Shown here piece after piece: positions 7,843 to 17,893 of a DNA stretch of 64,000 bases. Source of the stretch: Marinobacter bryozoorum (GTDB taxonomy: Bacteria > Pseudomonadota > Gammaproteobacteria > Pseudomonadales > Oleiphilaceae); the NCBI RefSeq assembly GCF_023156245.1, contig NZ_JAKZAH010000014.1, positions 35,154 through 99,153 on the forward strand, given 5' to 3'. The translations under genes and the position numbers were made by a program. Position 1 is the first letter of the stretch, and every line of letters starts with the position of its first letter. Under the pieces are notes generated by a model, which saw only the letters and a program-made list of their open reading frames with translations, did not search any database and had not been told where the DNA came from.

Positions 7843-10515
7843 GTGGCCGAACTGCATCCCGAATTGCGAGAAAATGTCCGTCTGCTGGGAGAGTTGCTGG
7901 GTGAGAATATCCGTAACTATCCCGGCGAGGAGATTTATCAGCTGATCGAGGAAATCCGCGCCGCAGCCAAGGTAGACCGGCGCCAGGAAAGTGGCTCGGA
8001 GCAGAGGCTGGTGCGCCTGTTGAGCAACCTTCGTGATGACCAGTTGCTTCCGGTGACCCGGGCCTTCAACCAGTTCCTCAACCTCGCCAACCTGGCGGAG
8101 CAGTATCACGGCGTCCGTCGCAAGCGGGGACACCAGTCCGACCTGATGGTGGAGTCCCTTGGCGAGGTATTCGAGCGACTGCAAAGCGGCGGCGTGGATG
8201 CGCAGGAGTTGCACCGCAAGGTCTCACAACTGCGCCTGGAGTTCGTGCTGACGGCCCACCCCACCGAAGTGGCCCGCCGCACCCTGATCATGAAGTACGA
8301 CGAAATGTCCGCCTGCCTGGCCGCCCTTGACCATGACGACTTGTTGCCGGCGGAAAGGGATGAGGTCCTGGATCGCCTGCGGCTGCTGGTGGCGGAAGCC
8401 TGGCACACGGACGAGATCCGCCATGAGCGGCCGACCGCCGTGGACGAGGCCAAGTGGGGGTTTGCGGTAATCGAGAACAGCCTCTGGGAGGCGGTGCCGC
8501 GGTTCCTGCGCAGCCTGGACCAGGCGCTGGACGGCGCTACCGGCTCCGGCCTGCCACTGGATGCCACACCAATCCGTATCGCGTCCTGGATGGGCGGCGA
8601 CCGGGATGGCAACCCCAACGTTACCCATGAGGTTACCCGTACCGTGTTCCTGCTGGGCCGCTGGATGGCGGCGGACCTGTACCTGCGGGATATCCAGTCC
8701 CTGCGGGCAGAGCTGTCCATGTGGCAGGCCAGCGATGAACTGAAAGCCCAGGCCGGGGACAGCCGTGAACCTTACCGGGTTATTCTGGGGCGGCTGCGTG
8801 AGCGCCTGATTCGCACCCGGGACTGGGCGGAGGCCAGGGTCAACGGCGAGCCGGCGGACGATACCGATATCCTGTTCGAGAACGAAGACCTTACCGGGCC
8901 GCTGGAGTTGTGCTACCGATCCCTGATCGAGTGTGGCCTGGATACCATCGCCAATGGCCCGCTACTGGATACCCTGCGCCGGGCGCACACCTTCGGCCTG
9001 CCACTGATCCGGCTGGATATCCGCCAGGAAGCCACCCGCCATGCGGAAGCGGTCGCGGAGATGGTGGAGTACCTGGGCCTGGGCAACTACCTGGAGTGGA
9101 GCGAGGAGCAGCGCCAGCAATTCCTGGTAAAGGAGCTGCGCGGCCGTCGCCCGCTGGTGCCCCGTAACTGGGAGCCCTCGGAACCGGTGCGTGAGGTGCT
9201 GGCAACCTGCGAAGTGGTGGCCGGGCAGACCCCGCAAGCACTGGGCTCCTATGTGATCTCCATGGCCAGCACGCCGTCGGATGTGCTCAGTGTGATCCTG
9301 CTGCTGCGGGAAGCCGGCATGAAATTTCCCATGCGGATCGTGCCTCTGTTCGAAACCCTGGACGACCTGCAGGGAGCGCCGGCCGCCATGGAGGCGCTCT
9401 ACTCGGTGGACTGGTACCGGGACTATTGCAGCGGCGAGCAGGAGGTGATGATCGGCTATTCCGATTCCTCCAAGGACGCGGGGCAGATGATGGCGGCCTG
9501 GGCCCAGTACCAGGCCCAGGAGAAACTCACCGAGGTCGCCAACCGCTTCGATATGCACCTGACCCTGTTCCACGGCCGGGGCGGTACCGTTGGCCGGGGT
9601 GGCGGTCCGGCCAACCGGGCAATCCTCTCCCAGCCACCGGGATCGGTAAACGGCAGTTTCCGGATTACCGAGCAGGGGGAGATGATCCGCTTCAAGTTCG
9701 GCCTGCCGAGACTGGCGGAACAGAGCCTGACGCTGTATGCCACCGCCGTGGTCGAGGCTACCCTGGCGCCACCACGGGCACCGGAGCCGGAATGGCGGGA
9801 AGCCATGGACTGGCTCACCGAGCGGTCGTTGAAGGCCTATCGCGAGGTGGTGCGGGAGAATCCGGACTTCGTGCCCTATTTCCGCCAGGCCACCCCGGAG
9901 CAGGCCCTGGGCAAGCTCGCCCTGGGCAGCCGCCCCGCCAAGCGCAAGCCCAGCGGCGGGGTGGAAAGCCTGCGGGCAATTCCGTGGATCTTTGCCTGGA
10001 CCCAGATGCGCCTGATGCTGCCAAGCTGGCTGGGCAGTGACGTGGCCCTGTCCGAGGCGGAAGAGGCCGGCAAGATGCCGCTGCTGCAGGCCATGCGCCA
10101 GGACTGGCCGTTCTTCCGGACCTATGTCGACATGCTGGAAATGGTGCTGGCCAAGTCGGACCTGCGCATCGCAGGCTACTACGACCAGATTCTGGTTGAA
10201 CCGGCGTTGCGCCCGCTGGGGGAGCAGTTAAGGGCCCGACTTGCCCGGTGCATTGACCAGGTGCTGGCCCTGAAGGAGCAGGGGACGCTGCTCCAGGACG
10301 AGCCGGTGTTCGCCCACTCAATGAAGGTGCGGAACCCCTACACGGACCCGCTGCATTACCTGCAGGCGGAATTGCTGCGCCGTAACCGGGAAGCCGACCA
10401 GAACGTGGCAGCTGAGGGATCTGACGCCGAGGTAATGCCCATGCCGGAGCTGGTGGAGCAGGCCCTCAAGGTCACGATGGCAGGTATTGCCGCAGGCATG
10501 CGAAACACCGGCTGA
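7843..10515 (+). CDS. ppc: Phosphoenolpyruvate carboxylase
   Basis: Carboxylates phosphoenolpyruvate with bicarbonate to oxaloacetate, replenishing the TCA cycle. The 890 residues match the bacterial enzyme (883 in E. coli). The catalytic histidine H139 is in LTAHPTEVARRT; the glycine-rich active-site loop FHGRGGTVGRGGGP and the flanking SQPPGSVNGSFRITEQGE are intact. The C-terminus ends MRNTG as in the family. The GTG start is preceded by AGGAAGAG. The motifs needed for aspartate/malate-type inhibition were not individually checked. Confidence 0.97.
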   Translation: MAELHPELRENVRLLGELLGENIRNYPGEEIYQLIEEIRAAAKVDRRQESGSEQRLVRLLSNLRDDQLLPVTRAFNQFLNLANLAEQYHGVRRKRGHQSDLMVESLGEVFERLQSGGVDAQELHRKVSQLRLEFVLTAHPTEVARRTLIMKYDEMSACLAALDHDDLLPAERDEVLDRLRLLVAEAWHTDEIRHERPTAVDEAKWGFAVIENSLWEAVPRFLRSLDQALDGATGSGLPLDATPIRIASWMGGDRDGNPNVTHEVTRTVFLLGRWMAADLYLRDIQSLRAELSMWQASDELKAQAGDSREPYRVILGRLRERLIRTRDWAEARVNGEPADDTDILFENEDLTGPLELCYRSLIECGLDTIANGPLLDTLRRAHTFGLPLIRLDIRQEATRHAEAVAEMVEYLGLGNYLEWSEEQRQQFLVKELRGRRPLVPRNWEPSEPVREVLATCEVVAGQTPQALGSYVISMASTPSDVLSVILLLREAGMKFPMRIVPLFETLDDLQGAPAAMEALYSVDWYRDYCSGEQEVMIGYSDSSKDAGQMMAAWAQYQAQEKLTEVANRFDMHLTLFHGRGGTVGRGGGPANRAILSQPPGSVNGSFRITEQGEMIRFKFGLPRLAEQSLTLYATAVVEATLAPPRAPEPEWREAMDWLTERSLKAYREVVRENPDFVPYFRQATPEQALGKLALGSRPAKRKPSGGVESLRAIPWIFAWTQMRLMLPSWLGSDVALSEAEEAGKMPLLQAMRQDWPFFRTYVDMLEMVLAKSDLRIAGYYDQILVEPALRPLGEQLRARLARCIDQVLALKEQGTLLQDEPVFAHSMKVRNPYTDPLHYLQAELLRRNREADQNVAAEGSDAEVMPMPELVEQALKVTMAGIAAGMRNTG

Positions 10516-10704
10516 TACCGGTCATTATGTGAGGCCATTCACAGGGCCGGTGGAATTGCCCGAGCGCTTCGCCGTTGGCCTGTGACGGCACCGGACGGAA
10601 CCCCCGGGATATGGTAATGTCTGCGCACCCCCCGGTGGTTTGCCAGGCCGTGGTAACACCGCATCGCGGGCTGGCATAGTGACAGTATCAGGAAGGAGAC
10701 GCAC

Positions 10705-12078
10705 GTGGCAGCGGCCGCCAGAGTCGAGCAGTTTCTTAACCGCAAAGGTATTGCCCAGGAGCTGATACCGGTTACCGCCGATCCGCGTGGTGGCCTTGAA
10801 GCCGCGGTTCTCGATGCAGACGTGGAACGCCGGCAGGTCATTCGCAGTACGGCGTTGATCGACGTGAAAGGCGTGTTGCTGGTGGTGCATCCGTTCGACA
10901 GCTCACCGGACCTGGATGCCATTGAGGCCCGCACTGGCCGGCGCATGCAGCCGCTTACAGCCAGCCAGGCCGGGAAGGTCTTCAGTGATTGCGCACCGGG
11001 GTTCGTGCCACCCTTTGGTTCAGCCTATGGCGTGCCAGTGCTGGCGGAGGAGTCTCTCTACCAGGCCGACCGGTTAATCATGGCCTGTGGCTCATCATCC
11101 CGTTTGCTGGTCATGGCGGGCCGGGACTTCCGGCTGGCCATGACCGGTGCGGAAAAGGGGCATGTCACCCTGCGTCACAGTGGCCAGGCGGCCAGCAGTA
11201 TTACCCTGGATGAAGTGGCGGACAAACTGCAGAAGCTGTACCGACTGCCTCCCATGCCTGCCCAGGCACTGAGAATACTCCGCCTGACCAGTGACCCGGA
11301 GGCATCGGCCCGGGAACTCGCCGACCTGATCGAGTACGACCCAAGCCTCACCGCGCAGATCATCCGCTATGCCCGCTCGGCCCTGTTCAATTATCCGGGG
11401 CAGATCAAATCGGTCCAGGAGGCCGTCACCCGGGTGCTCGGTTTCGAGCGTGTCGCCCATGTTGCACTGGGTATTGCATCGGTGCGGGCCTTCGATATTC
11501 CACGGCAGGGACCGCTGGGCATGGACCAGTTCTGGCGTCATTCCCTTTACTGCGCGTTTGTTTGCCAGCGGTTAGCCCCCCAGTGTGGTGCAGATGCCTC
11601 TCTGGCCTATCTCTGTGGACTGCTGCACAACTTCGGCCTGTTGCTGGTGGGGCACCTGTTTCCAGCCGAGTTCGAGGAACTGAACCGCCTGCGTGCAGCG
11701 AATCCCGAAGCCAGCATGAAATCGCTGGAACAGCAGGTGTTCGGGGCCGGCGGTGAGCAGGAAATGCTGACCGTAGGCCACGGTGTCATCGGAGGCATCC
11801 TGCACAAGCTATGGCAGCTCCCGGAGGCCGTGATCAAATCGGCTGGTGTCCATCAGTTGCCCCATTACCAGGGCGAATACAAAACCTACGTGACCCTGGT
11901 GCAGCTTGCCAACGGGCTGCTCAAGGAGAAGGGCGTAGGGGATGAGTTCAACCCGGACGATACCGGGGCGCTGGCCTCGGAGCTTGGCTTGTCGGCGTCT
12001 CAAATAGATCATTTGCGGGACGATGTGGAGCAGGTTGCCGACGATCTGGACAGCCTTGCCCACTCTCTGTCATCCTGA
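10705..12078 (+). CDS. YbaK/ProX editing-like domain fused to HDOD domain
   Basis: A 457-residue cytosolic protein starting at GTG 10705 after AAGGAG. Residues about 5-150 resemble the YbaK/aminoacyl-tRNA deacylase fold, with the typical run CAPGFVPPFG, then GVPVLAEESL and ACGS. Residues about 170-390 form an HDOD output domain (LPPMPAQALRILRL, DPSLTAQIIRYARSALF, LCGLLHNFGLLLVGHLFP). HDOD proteins lack HD hydrolase chemistry and often serve in signalling. The editing-like part may be a sensor or nucleic-acid-binding module rather than an active deacylase. It lies between ppc and adk but has its own start and leader. Confidence 0.85.
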   Translation: MAAAARVEQFLNRKGIAQELIPVTADPRGGLEAAVLDADVERRQVIRSTALIDVKGVLLVVHPFDSSPDLDAIEARTGRRMQPLTASQAGKVFSDCAPGFVPPFGSAYGVPVLAEESLYQADRLIMACGSSSRLLVMAGRDFRLAMTGAEKGHVTLRHSGQAASSITLDEVADKLQKLYRLPPMPAQALRILRLTSDPEASARELADLIEYDPSLTAQIIRYARSALFNYPGQIKSVQEAVTRVLGFERVAHVALGIASVRAFDIPRQGPLGMDQFWRHSLYCAFVCQRLAPQCGADASLAYLCGLLHNFGLLLVGHLFPAEFEELNRLRAANPEASMKSLEQQVFGAGGEQEMLTVGHGVIGGILHKLWQLPEAVIKSAGVHQLPHYQGEYKTYVTLVQLANGLLKEKGVGDEFNPDDTGALASELGLSASQIDHLRDDVEQVADDLDSLAHSLSS

Positions 12079-12141
12079 CCGGCTCGGCCACTACTTATTG
12101 ACTGCGACTGACGTCGACTTTCTCTGACGGGCCCGACTTCG

Positions 12142-12147
12142 TATAAT
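12142..12147 (+). promoter_or_regulatory. Candidate -10 box of the adk promoter
   Basis: A consensus TATAAT hexamer in CGTATAATGCCCGC lies 128 bases before the adk start. The matching -35 is weak: TCGACT at 12115-12120 is too far for optimal spacing, and TTGACT lies further up at 12098. The call rests mainly on the perfect -10 and its position. Confidence 0.5.
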
Positions 12148-12186
12148 GCCCGCTCTCCGTGTCCCTGCCAGGGCTGAGAGAGGCTG

Positions 12187-12928
<742 letters not shown>

Positions 12929-12995
12929 AAAGCGTCCCGTCTGGCTATGGACCAGGCCTCGATGGGGCTCAGCCAAACCACACGGGATAACAACC

Positions 12996-13691
12996 TTGAA
13001 GTTACTGGCACTTGATACTTCCTCCGATGCCTGCTCTGTGGCGCTGCTTGACGGCAGCGACCTGGGCGGGCATTTCCGTGTTGAGCCCCGGGGTCACACC
13101 CGTCTGATCATGCCCATGGTTCGCCAGTTGCTCGAAGAGCAGGGCGTCGCCATGGCAGACCTCGATGCCCTGGCCTTCGCCGCCGGGCCTGGTTCCTTCA
13201 CCGGACTGCGTATCGCCACCGGTGTCATTCAGGGGCTCGCCTGGGGGCTGGATATTCCCGTAGTGCCGGTGTCTTCATTGCAGGCTGTGGCCCTTGCCGT
13301 GGCTGAAGGGCAGGATGCCCGGGAGGGCGACGGTATTGCCGTGGCTTTCGATGCGCGGATGGACGAGGTTTACTGGGGCTGTTATCGCATGGCCAGCGGC
13401 CTGCCGGTGCTCCTGGCCACAGAGCGTGTCTGTCCTCCGGAACAGGTCAGCCTGCCGGAGGGGCCGGCACGATGGTTGGCAGGGGGCGGTGGATGGCGCT
13501 ATGCTGAGCGTATGCCTGAAAGTGTGACGGCAGTGGTGGCCACGCCATCGCTGGACTCTGTCCCCGATGCCCGCTTTGTGGCCCGCCTTGCCGCTGAAGC
13601 CTGGAAAGCGGGGAACGCCGTACCCGCCGCCGAGGCACAGCCTGTTTACCTGCGGGACGAAGTGACCTGGAAGAAACTTCCAGGGCGTTAA
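12996..13691 (+). CDS. tsaB: tRNA threonylcarbamoyladenosine biosynthesis protein TsaB
   Basis: Inactive ASKHA-fold partner of TsaD in the complex that makes t6A37 on ANN-decoding tRNAs. The 231-residue protein opens LKLLALDTSSDACSVAL and contains the diagnostic AGPGSFTGLRI. The start is taken as TTG 12996, where homologues begin MKLLALDTSS; the open frame continues upstream through adk, but that part is the wrong frame of adk. The ribosome site is weak (GGGATAA), so it may depend on translation from the adk message. The adk-tsaB neighbourhood also occurs in Pseudomonas. Confidence 0.92.
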   Translation: MKLLALDTSSDACSVALLDGSDLGGHFRVEPRGHTRLIMPMVRQLLEEQGVAMADLDALAFAAGPGSFTGLRIATGVIQGLAWGLDIPVVPVSSLQAVALAVAEGQDAREGDGIAVAFDARMDEVYWGCYRMASGLPVLLATERVCPPEQVSLPEGPARWLAGGGGWRYAERMPESVTAVVATPSLDSVPDARFVARLAAEAWKAGNAVPAAEAQPVYLRDEVTWKKLPGR

Positions 13692-13715
13692 TCAGATACG
13701 GTCCGGAACCCAGCC

Positions 13716-14087
13716 ATGATTGGTGGACTTAACCCCAACAATCCGTACATCGGTAACAACGTTGCCCGCGAGCGCAGCGATGGTGCCCGTGCGCCGGCAG
13801 CCCGCCCGGACGTCCTGACGGATGAGCGCCAGCAGTCCCGTCCGGCACCTGCGGGTAACAGCACGGGTGACAACCCGGCAGCGTCCGGTGCGGAAGACAC
13901 CGAGGGCTACCTGCGCCGGGTCCAGGCCCGGGCTGCGGCTGAAGACACCCGCCTGGAGCCATTCCGGTCTGATGACATTCCGGCTGCCAACCAGCGTGCC
14001 CTGCAAACGTTCGCCACCGTGGCCAGCCAGAGGGAAGGGATGGATGGCTATGACGCGGAGCTGGCCGGTATCGATATCCGGGTGTGA
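13716..14087 (+). CDS. Conserved hypothetical protein, low-complexity
   Basis: A 123-residue protein that I do not recognise. It opens MIGGLNPNNPYIGNNVARER, is rich in alanine, arginine, proline and aspartate through residues 20-75 and probably disordered there, then has a short helical tail ending MDGYDAELAGIDIRV. There is no signal peptide or membrane segment. It lies 24 bases after tsaB and 97 before rsmJ, so it could be cotranscribed with either. Codon choice resembles its neighbours, which favours a real gene. Confidence 0.65.
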   Translation: MIGGLNPNNPYIGNNVARERSDGARAPAARPDVLTDERQQSRPAPAGNSTGDNPAASGAEDTEGYLRRVQARAAAEDTRLEPFRSDDIPAANQRALQTFATVASQREGMDGYDAELAGIDIRV

Positions 14088-14184
14088 CTGCGCGGATACG
14101 CTTAAGCCCCGGTGAGCCAACCCCACACGCTCGCTCAACCAACATGTCCCGCCAAAGAGCCGGCCCGGCCGGATAACGTTCCCG

Positions 14185-15018
14185 ATGAACCAGCCCACTG
14201 ATCCGGATAGCAAAGACACCGAGCACCTGCCCCCGGTTGGCTGCTCTGAAGAAGGGTTGTCTGAACAGGCAAAGGCACTCGCGACACGCCTGGGAGCCCC
14301 CTGGTTGGGCGTGGTTTCACCCAGACACATCGACGACTGTCCCGCGATATTATGGCTGGACGACAATGGCCTTTGCCTCCAGGCCACTGGTCGCAAGGCA
14401 CCGGGCCCGGTGCGAGCTGAATTCGTCGCCGGCAAGGCGGGCTATCGGCTGGCCCACGGCGGCGGCACTGGCCAGCTTATCGCCCGGGCTGTTGGCCTGA
14501 AACGCACCCACCAGACCCTGCATATCCTCGACGCCACCGCCGGCCTTGGCCAGGATGCCTTCGTACTGGCCGGCCTCGGCCACCGGGTCACAATGCTGGA
14601 ACGATCCCCGGTCATCCATGCCCTGCTCGAAGACGGCCTGGCCCGCGCGGCCGGCGACGAAACCACCGCTCCGGTCGTCGCCCGCATGGCCCTCATCCAC
14701 GCCGACAGCATCTCGTGGTTACAGCAAAGGGCAGGGCAGGAGCCTGTCGCCGACGTCATCCACCTGGACCCCATGTTTCCGCACCGGGACAAGTCCGCCG
14801 CCGTCAAAAAGGAAATGCAGCTCTTCCGCCCCATCGTTGGTGATGACCCGGATGCAGCCGACCTCCTGGCTGCGGCGCTCGATTGCGCCCGCTACCGGGT
14901 GGTCGTCAAACGCTCAAGGAGAGCCCCGGCCATCCCCGGCCCGGCCCCGGCCCTCAAGCTGGACGGTAAAAGTAGCCGGTATGATGTTTATCCGCTGCGG
15001 GCCTTACCATCCGATTGA
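14185..15018 (+). CDS. rsmJ: 16S rRNA (guanine-1516-N2) methyltransferase RsmJ
   Basis: SAM-dependent methylation of G1516 in 16S rRNA. The 277-residue protein shows the SAM motif LDATAGLGQDAFVLAGLG, the acidic follow-on MLERSP, and the DPMFPHRDKSAAVKKEM catalytic loop typical of RsmJ (YhiQ). The C-terminal KRSRRAPAI and SRYDVY blocks are also family-like. The ATG start has only a poor upstream purine run. A palindromic element, not a simple terminator, follows the gene. Confidence 0.93.
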   Translation: MNQPTDPDSKDTEHLPPVGCSEEGLSEQAKALATRLGAPWLGVVSPRHIDDCPAILWLDDNGLCLQATGRKAPGPVRAEFVAGKAGYRLAHGGGTGQLIARAVGLKRTHQTLHILDATAGLGQDAFVLAGLGHRVTMLERSPVIHALLEDGLARAAGDETTAPVVARMALIHADSISWLQQRAGQEPVADVIHLDPMFPHRDKSAAVKKEMQLFRPIVGDDPDAADLLAAALDCARYRVVVKRSRRAPAIPGPAPALKLDGKSSRYDVYPLRALPSD

Positions 15019-15068
15019 TCTTGGTGCCGCCGAAGTTCGCTTTTAAGCGGGCCTGAACAGGGACTGGG

Positions 15069-15265
15069 AAAGGGGGCGGGGAGGGCTTTGATGAAATCGT
15101 GCGGAGCCAGGGGTGAGGCGCGAAAGCGCTTCACGGGCAGTCCATGGATGGACTGCCCTGGACCCTCAGCGCGACGCAGGAAGCAATAAGCGCTGAGGGG
15201 CGGAGCCCGAGCCTACAGGGATGTATTTACCGGCGTATTTCAGCAAAGCCCTCCCCGCCCCCTTT
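15069..15265. repeat. Cloverleaf-like intergenic palindromic element
   Basis: The 290 bp gap between the convergent rsmJ and plsB is almost filled by a structured element. A perfect 21-base inverted repeat (15069-15089 with 15245-15265) closes it. Inside are GGGCAGTCC/GGACTGCCC around a 6-base loop (15135-15158) and CCCTCAGCG/CGCTGAGGG (15163-15171 with 15191-15199). A shorter GGCGCGAAAGCGCTT hairpin precedes them. No coding frame fits. The nested stems resemble a mobile or regulatory palindrome, and similar sequences recur, as far as I recall, in marine gammaproteobacterial genomes. It could also terminate transcription from both sides. Confidence 0.7.
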
Positions 15266-15308
15266 ATGGCACGTACTTGAAAAGCAATATTCAGGTCATC
15301 AAAAAATG

Positions 15309-17780
15309 TTACTGTGAGCGACTCAGTTGAGTTACCTGCGCAATGGCCTGCCGCTTCTCCACGCTCAGCACCAGCCGCGCATCCTCGGAAACCAGTTCCA
15401 GCTCCCGGGTATAACCCAGTCGCTCATCCTCTCCGGCAACGATGACTCCGTTTTTCGAAAGCTCACCGATAAAGTTCCGGAACAGGGCCTTGTCAAAGAA
15501 CTCCGGTGCATTGAGCCCGAACAGCAGCGACATACGCTCCGCCATCAACGCGCTTTCTTCCTCCAGCTCCTTCGCTGTCAGCGCTCCCGGACCGTGCTTG
15601 CGCAGGGTCGCAATCACAATGTAGTAACGTTCCAGGGTCTGGATAATGAACCGCGACAGGGTATGTAACTCAAGGCGTTCACTGGTGCCTTCTTCCGGCC
15701 CCATTACCCGGTCGCCTTCGGCACGCAGAATGCCGTGATCGGCCAGTGTGCTGATCCAGAGGTCTACCTCCACGGCCACGGACTCTGCGTCATAGCGGAT
15801 GAACAGCTCCGATTGCAGGTATGGATAGATCGCACCGGCCAGGAAAATGACCTTGTCACGGGCCATGGAGGTGCAGTTTTCGAACAGGCAGGCAATCAGG
15901 GCCGGCAGGGCGAACAGGTGCTGGATATTGTTGCGGTAATAGGTCATCAGGGTGGCGTTGGTGCCATCCAGTCCGATGATATCTCCCAGCTTCTGGGGGT
16001 AACGGCCCACCAGTCCCATGGTTTCACAGTAGTGGATCCACTCCTGGCCATTGCCCTCGGGGAGGGTGACCGTTTCGGCGTAGGGGTGTGATTTCAGCAG
16101 GGCAAGGTAGCCATCCATCATCGTTGCCAGCTGCTGCTCATCCATGGCCAGGCGTTCTGTCGCCAGGAGCAGGGTCGCAACCAGGTTGACCGGGTTTACG
16201 GCCGCAGCCGAGTTGATGCCGGTTGTCACCCGTCGGGCCAGGTGATCCACCGCATCCGGTAACCACCGTGGCCGGCCCTCTGCGCCCACCGCTTCATGCT
16301 TCCAGCCCGGCCGGGCCTGTTCCAGCGCCTCGTTCAGGTAGATGGCCTCGCCAAAGTTCACCGACACCTTGCCAAACGAGCTGCGCAGTTTGCGAGCGGT
16401 CTTGGCAAGGCCGACCACACTTTCCTGTTTTTTCTTCTTGCCCCGGAGTTCACCCAGGTACGATCGCCCCTCCATTACCTTCTCATAACCGATGTACACC
16501 GGCACCAGCACAATGGGCTTCTGGTGATCCCTCAGGAAACTGCGTACCGTCATGGACAGCATGCCCGGCCGGGGCTGGAGGGTTCGCCCGGTTCGGCTGC
16601 GGCCGCCTTCGACGAAGTATTCCACCGAGTAGCCCCGGGTGAACATTACATGCATGTACTCGTTGAACACGGCGGAGTAGAGCGGGTTATCCCGGAAGCT
16701 GCGGCGCATGAAAAACGCGCCACCCCGGCGCAGGATTGGCCCCACAACGGGCATGTTCAGGTTAATGCCCGCTGCAATATGAGGTGGGATCAGGCCATTG
16801 CGGTAGAGCACGTAGGACAGTAGCAGGTAGTCAATATGGGAACGGTGGCAGGGCACATACACCACCGCATTTTCTTCCGCGACTTCCTGGACCGCCCGGA
16901 TATTGTTTATGCGGATGCCGTTGTAGATCCGGTTCCACAGCCAGCTCAGCAAAACCTCCAGGATCCGGATGGTGGCAATGGACATGCTGGAGGCGATTTC
17001 ATTGGCGTATTCGTAGGCCTGTGCCCGAACCTTGTCCGGGTGCTCGTCTTCGCGACGCGCGGTCTCCCGGATGGCTTCACGAACGGCCGGGGTGCGGATC
17101 AGGTCCGTGACCAGGGTACGACGGTGCGACAGATCCGGCCCCAACACGGCCTGGCGAACCCGGCGGAAGTGAGTGCGTAACAGGCGTGCGGCCTTGCGGT
17201 TGGCGCGGGCCTTGCTGCGATGGTGCTCCCGCACGATATCGGCCAGTGACATGGGCTCACCGAAGCGCACCAACGTGTTGCGGCCGTGTAGCAGGATAAT
17301 CAGGAATTTCTGGAAACGCCCGGCAACCGACCAGGTATCAGACAGCAGCAACTTGAGGACAGACTTTTCCTTGTCCGGCGACCGGCCCCAGAACAGGGAC
17401 ACCGGTACCAGCTGGACATCCAGGGTCGGGTCCTCGACCGAAAGGTTCACCAGGTGTTCTATCTGCGGCGTCATGACTGGCGTCAGGCGGGGGCTGAAGC
17501 TGCTTCGCGCCCGGCGGTACAGAAAACAGAAGGAATGGTCAGGGCCGCGGTGTAGCGCCATCGCCGCGCCCGCAGGGGGCAGGCCTGCCCGCATGACTTC
17601 CTGCTCCAGCACCAGGCGACTTGAGAGAGAGCTGTACTGCATGACGTAGCAAACGGGCCGGTCAGGATCCAGCCTCAGCTCGTCCTTGTCCGCTCCCAGC
17701 ACATCGGTGCGAACCCACAGAAACAGGATCTTGCGCAGCAGTGTCGTGATAGCACCGGAAACAGCCGGGAACAATCGCAT
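15309..17780 (-). CDS. plsB: Glycerol-3-phosphate 1-O-acyltransferase PlsB
   Basis: Inner-membrane enzyme that acylates sn-glycerol-3-phosphate at position 1, the first step of phospholipid synthesis. The 823-residue length fits PlsB (807 in E. coli). The acyltransferase blocks are clear: the catalytic HX4D is in VPCHRSHIDYLLL, the substrate-binding block is FVEGGRSRTGR, and PIVLVPVYIGYEKVMEG follows. The ATG is near the nudC divergent promoter region. The C-terminal 200 residues hold the usual helical PlsB tail. Confidence 0.97.
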   Translation of the reverse strand: MRLFPAVSGAITTLLRKILFLWVRTDVLGADKDELRLDPDRPVCYVMQYSSLSSRLVLEQEVMRAGLPPAGAAMALHRGPDHSFCFLYRRARSSFSPRLTPVMTPQIEHLVNLSVEDPTLDVQLVPVSLFWGRSPDKEKSVLKLLLSDTWSVAGRFQKFLIILLHGRNTLVRFGEPMSLADIVREHHRSKARANRKAARLLRTHFRRVRQAVLGPDLSHRRTLVTDLIRTPAVREAIRETARREDEHPDKVRAQAYEYANEIASSMSIATIRILEVLLSWLWNRIYNGIRINNIRAVQEVAEENAVVYVPCHRSHIDYLLLSYVLYRNGLIPPHIAAGINLNMPVVGPILRRGGAFFMRRSFRDNPLYSAVFNEYMHVMFTRGYSVEYFVEGGRSRTGRTLQPRPGMLSMTVRSFLRDHQKPIVLVPVYIGYEKVMEGRSYLGELRGKKKKQESVVGLAKTARKLRSSFGKVSVNFGEAIYLNEALEQARPGWKHEAVGAEGRPRWLPDAVDHLARRVTTGINSAAAVNPVNLVATLLLATERLAMDEQQLATMMDGYLALLKSHPYAETVTLPEGNGQEWIHYCETMGLVGRYPQKLGDIIGLDGTNATLMTYYRNNIQHLFALPALIACLFENCTSMARDKVIFLAGAIYPYLQSELFIRYDAESVAVEVDLWISTLADHGILRAEGDRVMGPEEGTSERLELHTLSRFIIQTLERYYIVIATLRKHGPGALTAKELEEESALMAERMSLLFGLNAPEFFDKALFRNFIGELSKNGVIVAGEDERLGYTRELELVSEDARLVLSVEKRQAIAQVTQLSRSQ

Positions 17781-17893
17781 TCAGTCAGACTCCGGACAGG
17801 GCGAACGGGGCCACAAGTTTACTTGGTCGGGGGCGCGGGACAAAGGCGAGAATATGGTACATTTCTGGTTTTGAGACGACACTGGAGTACCTG

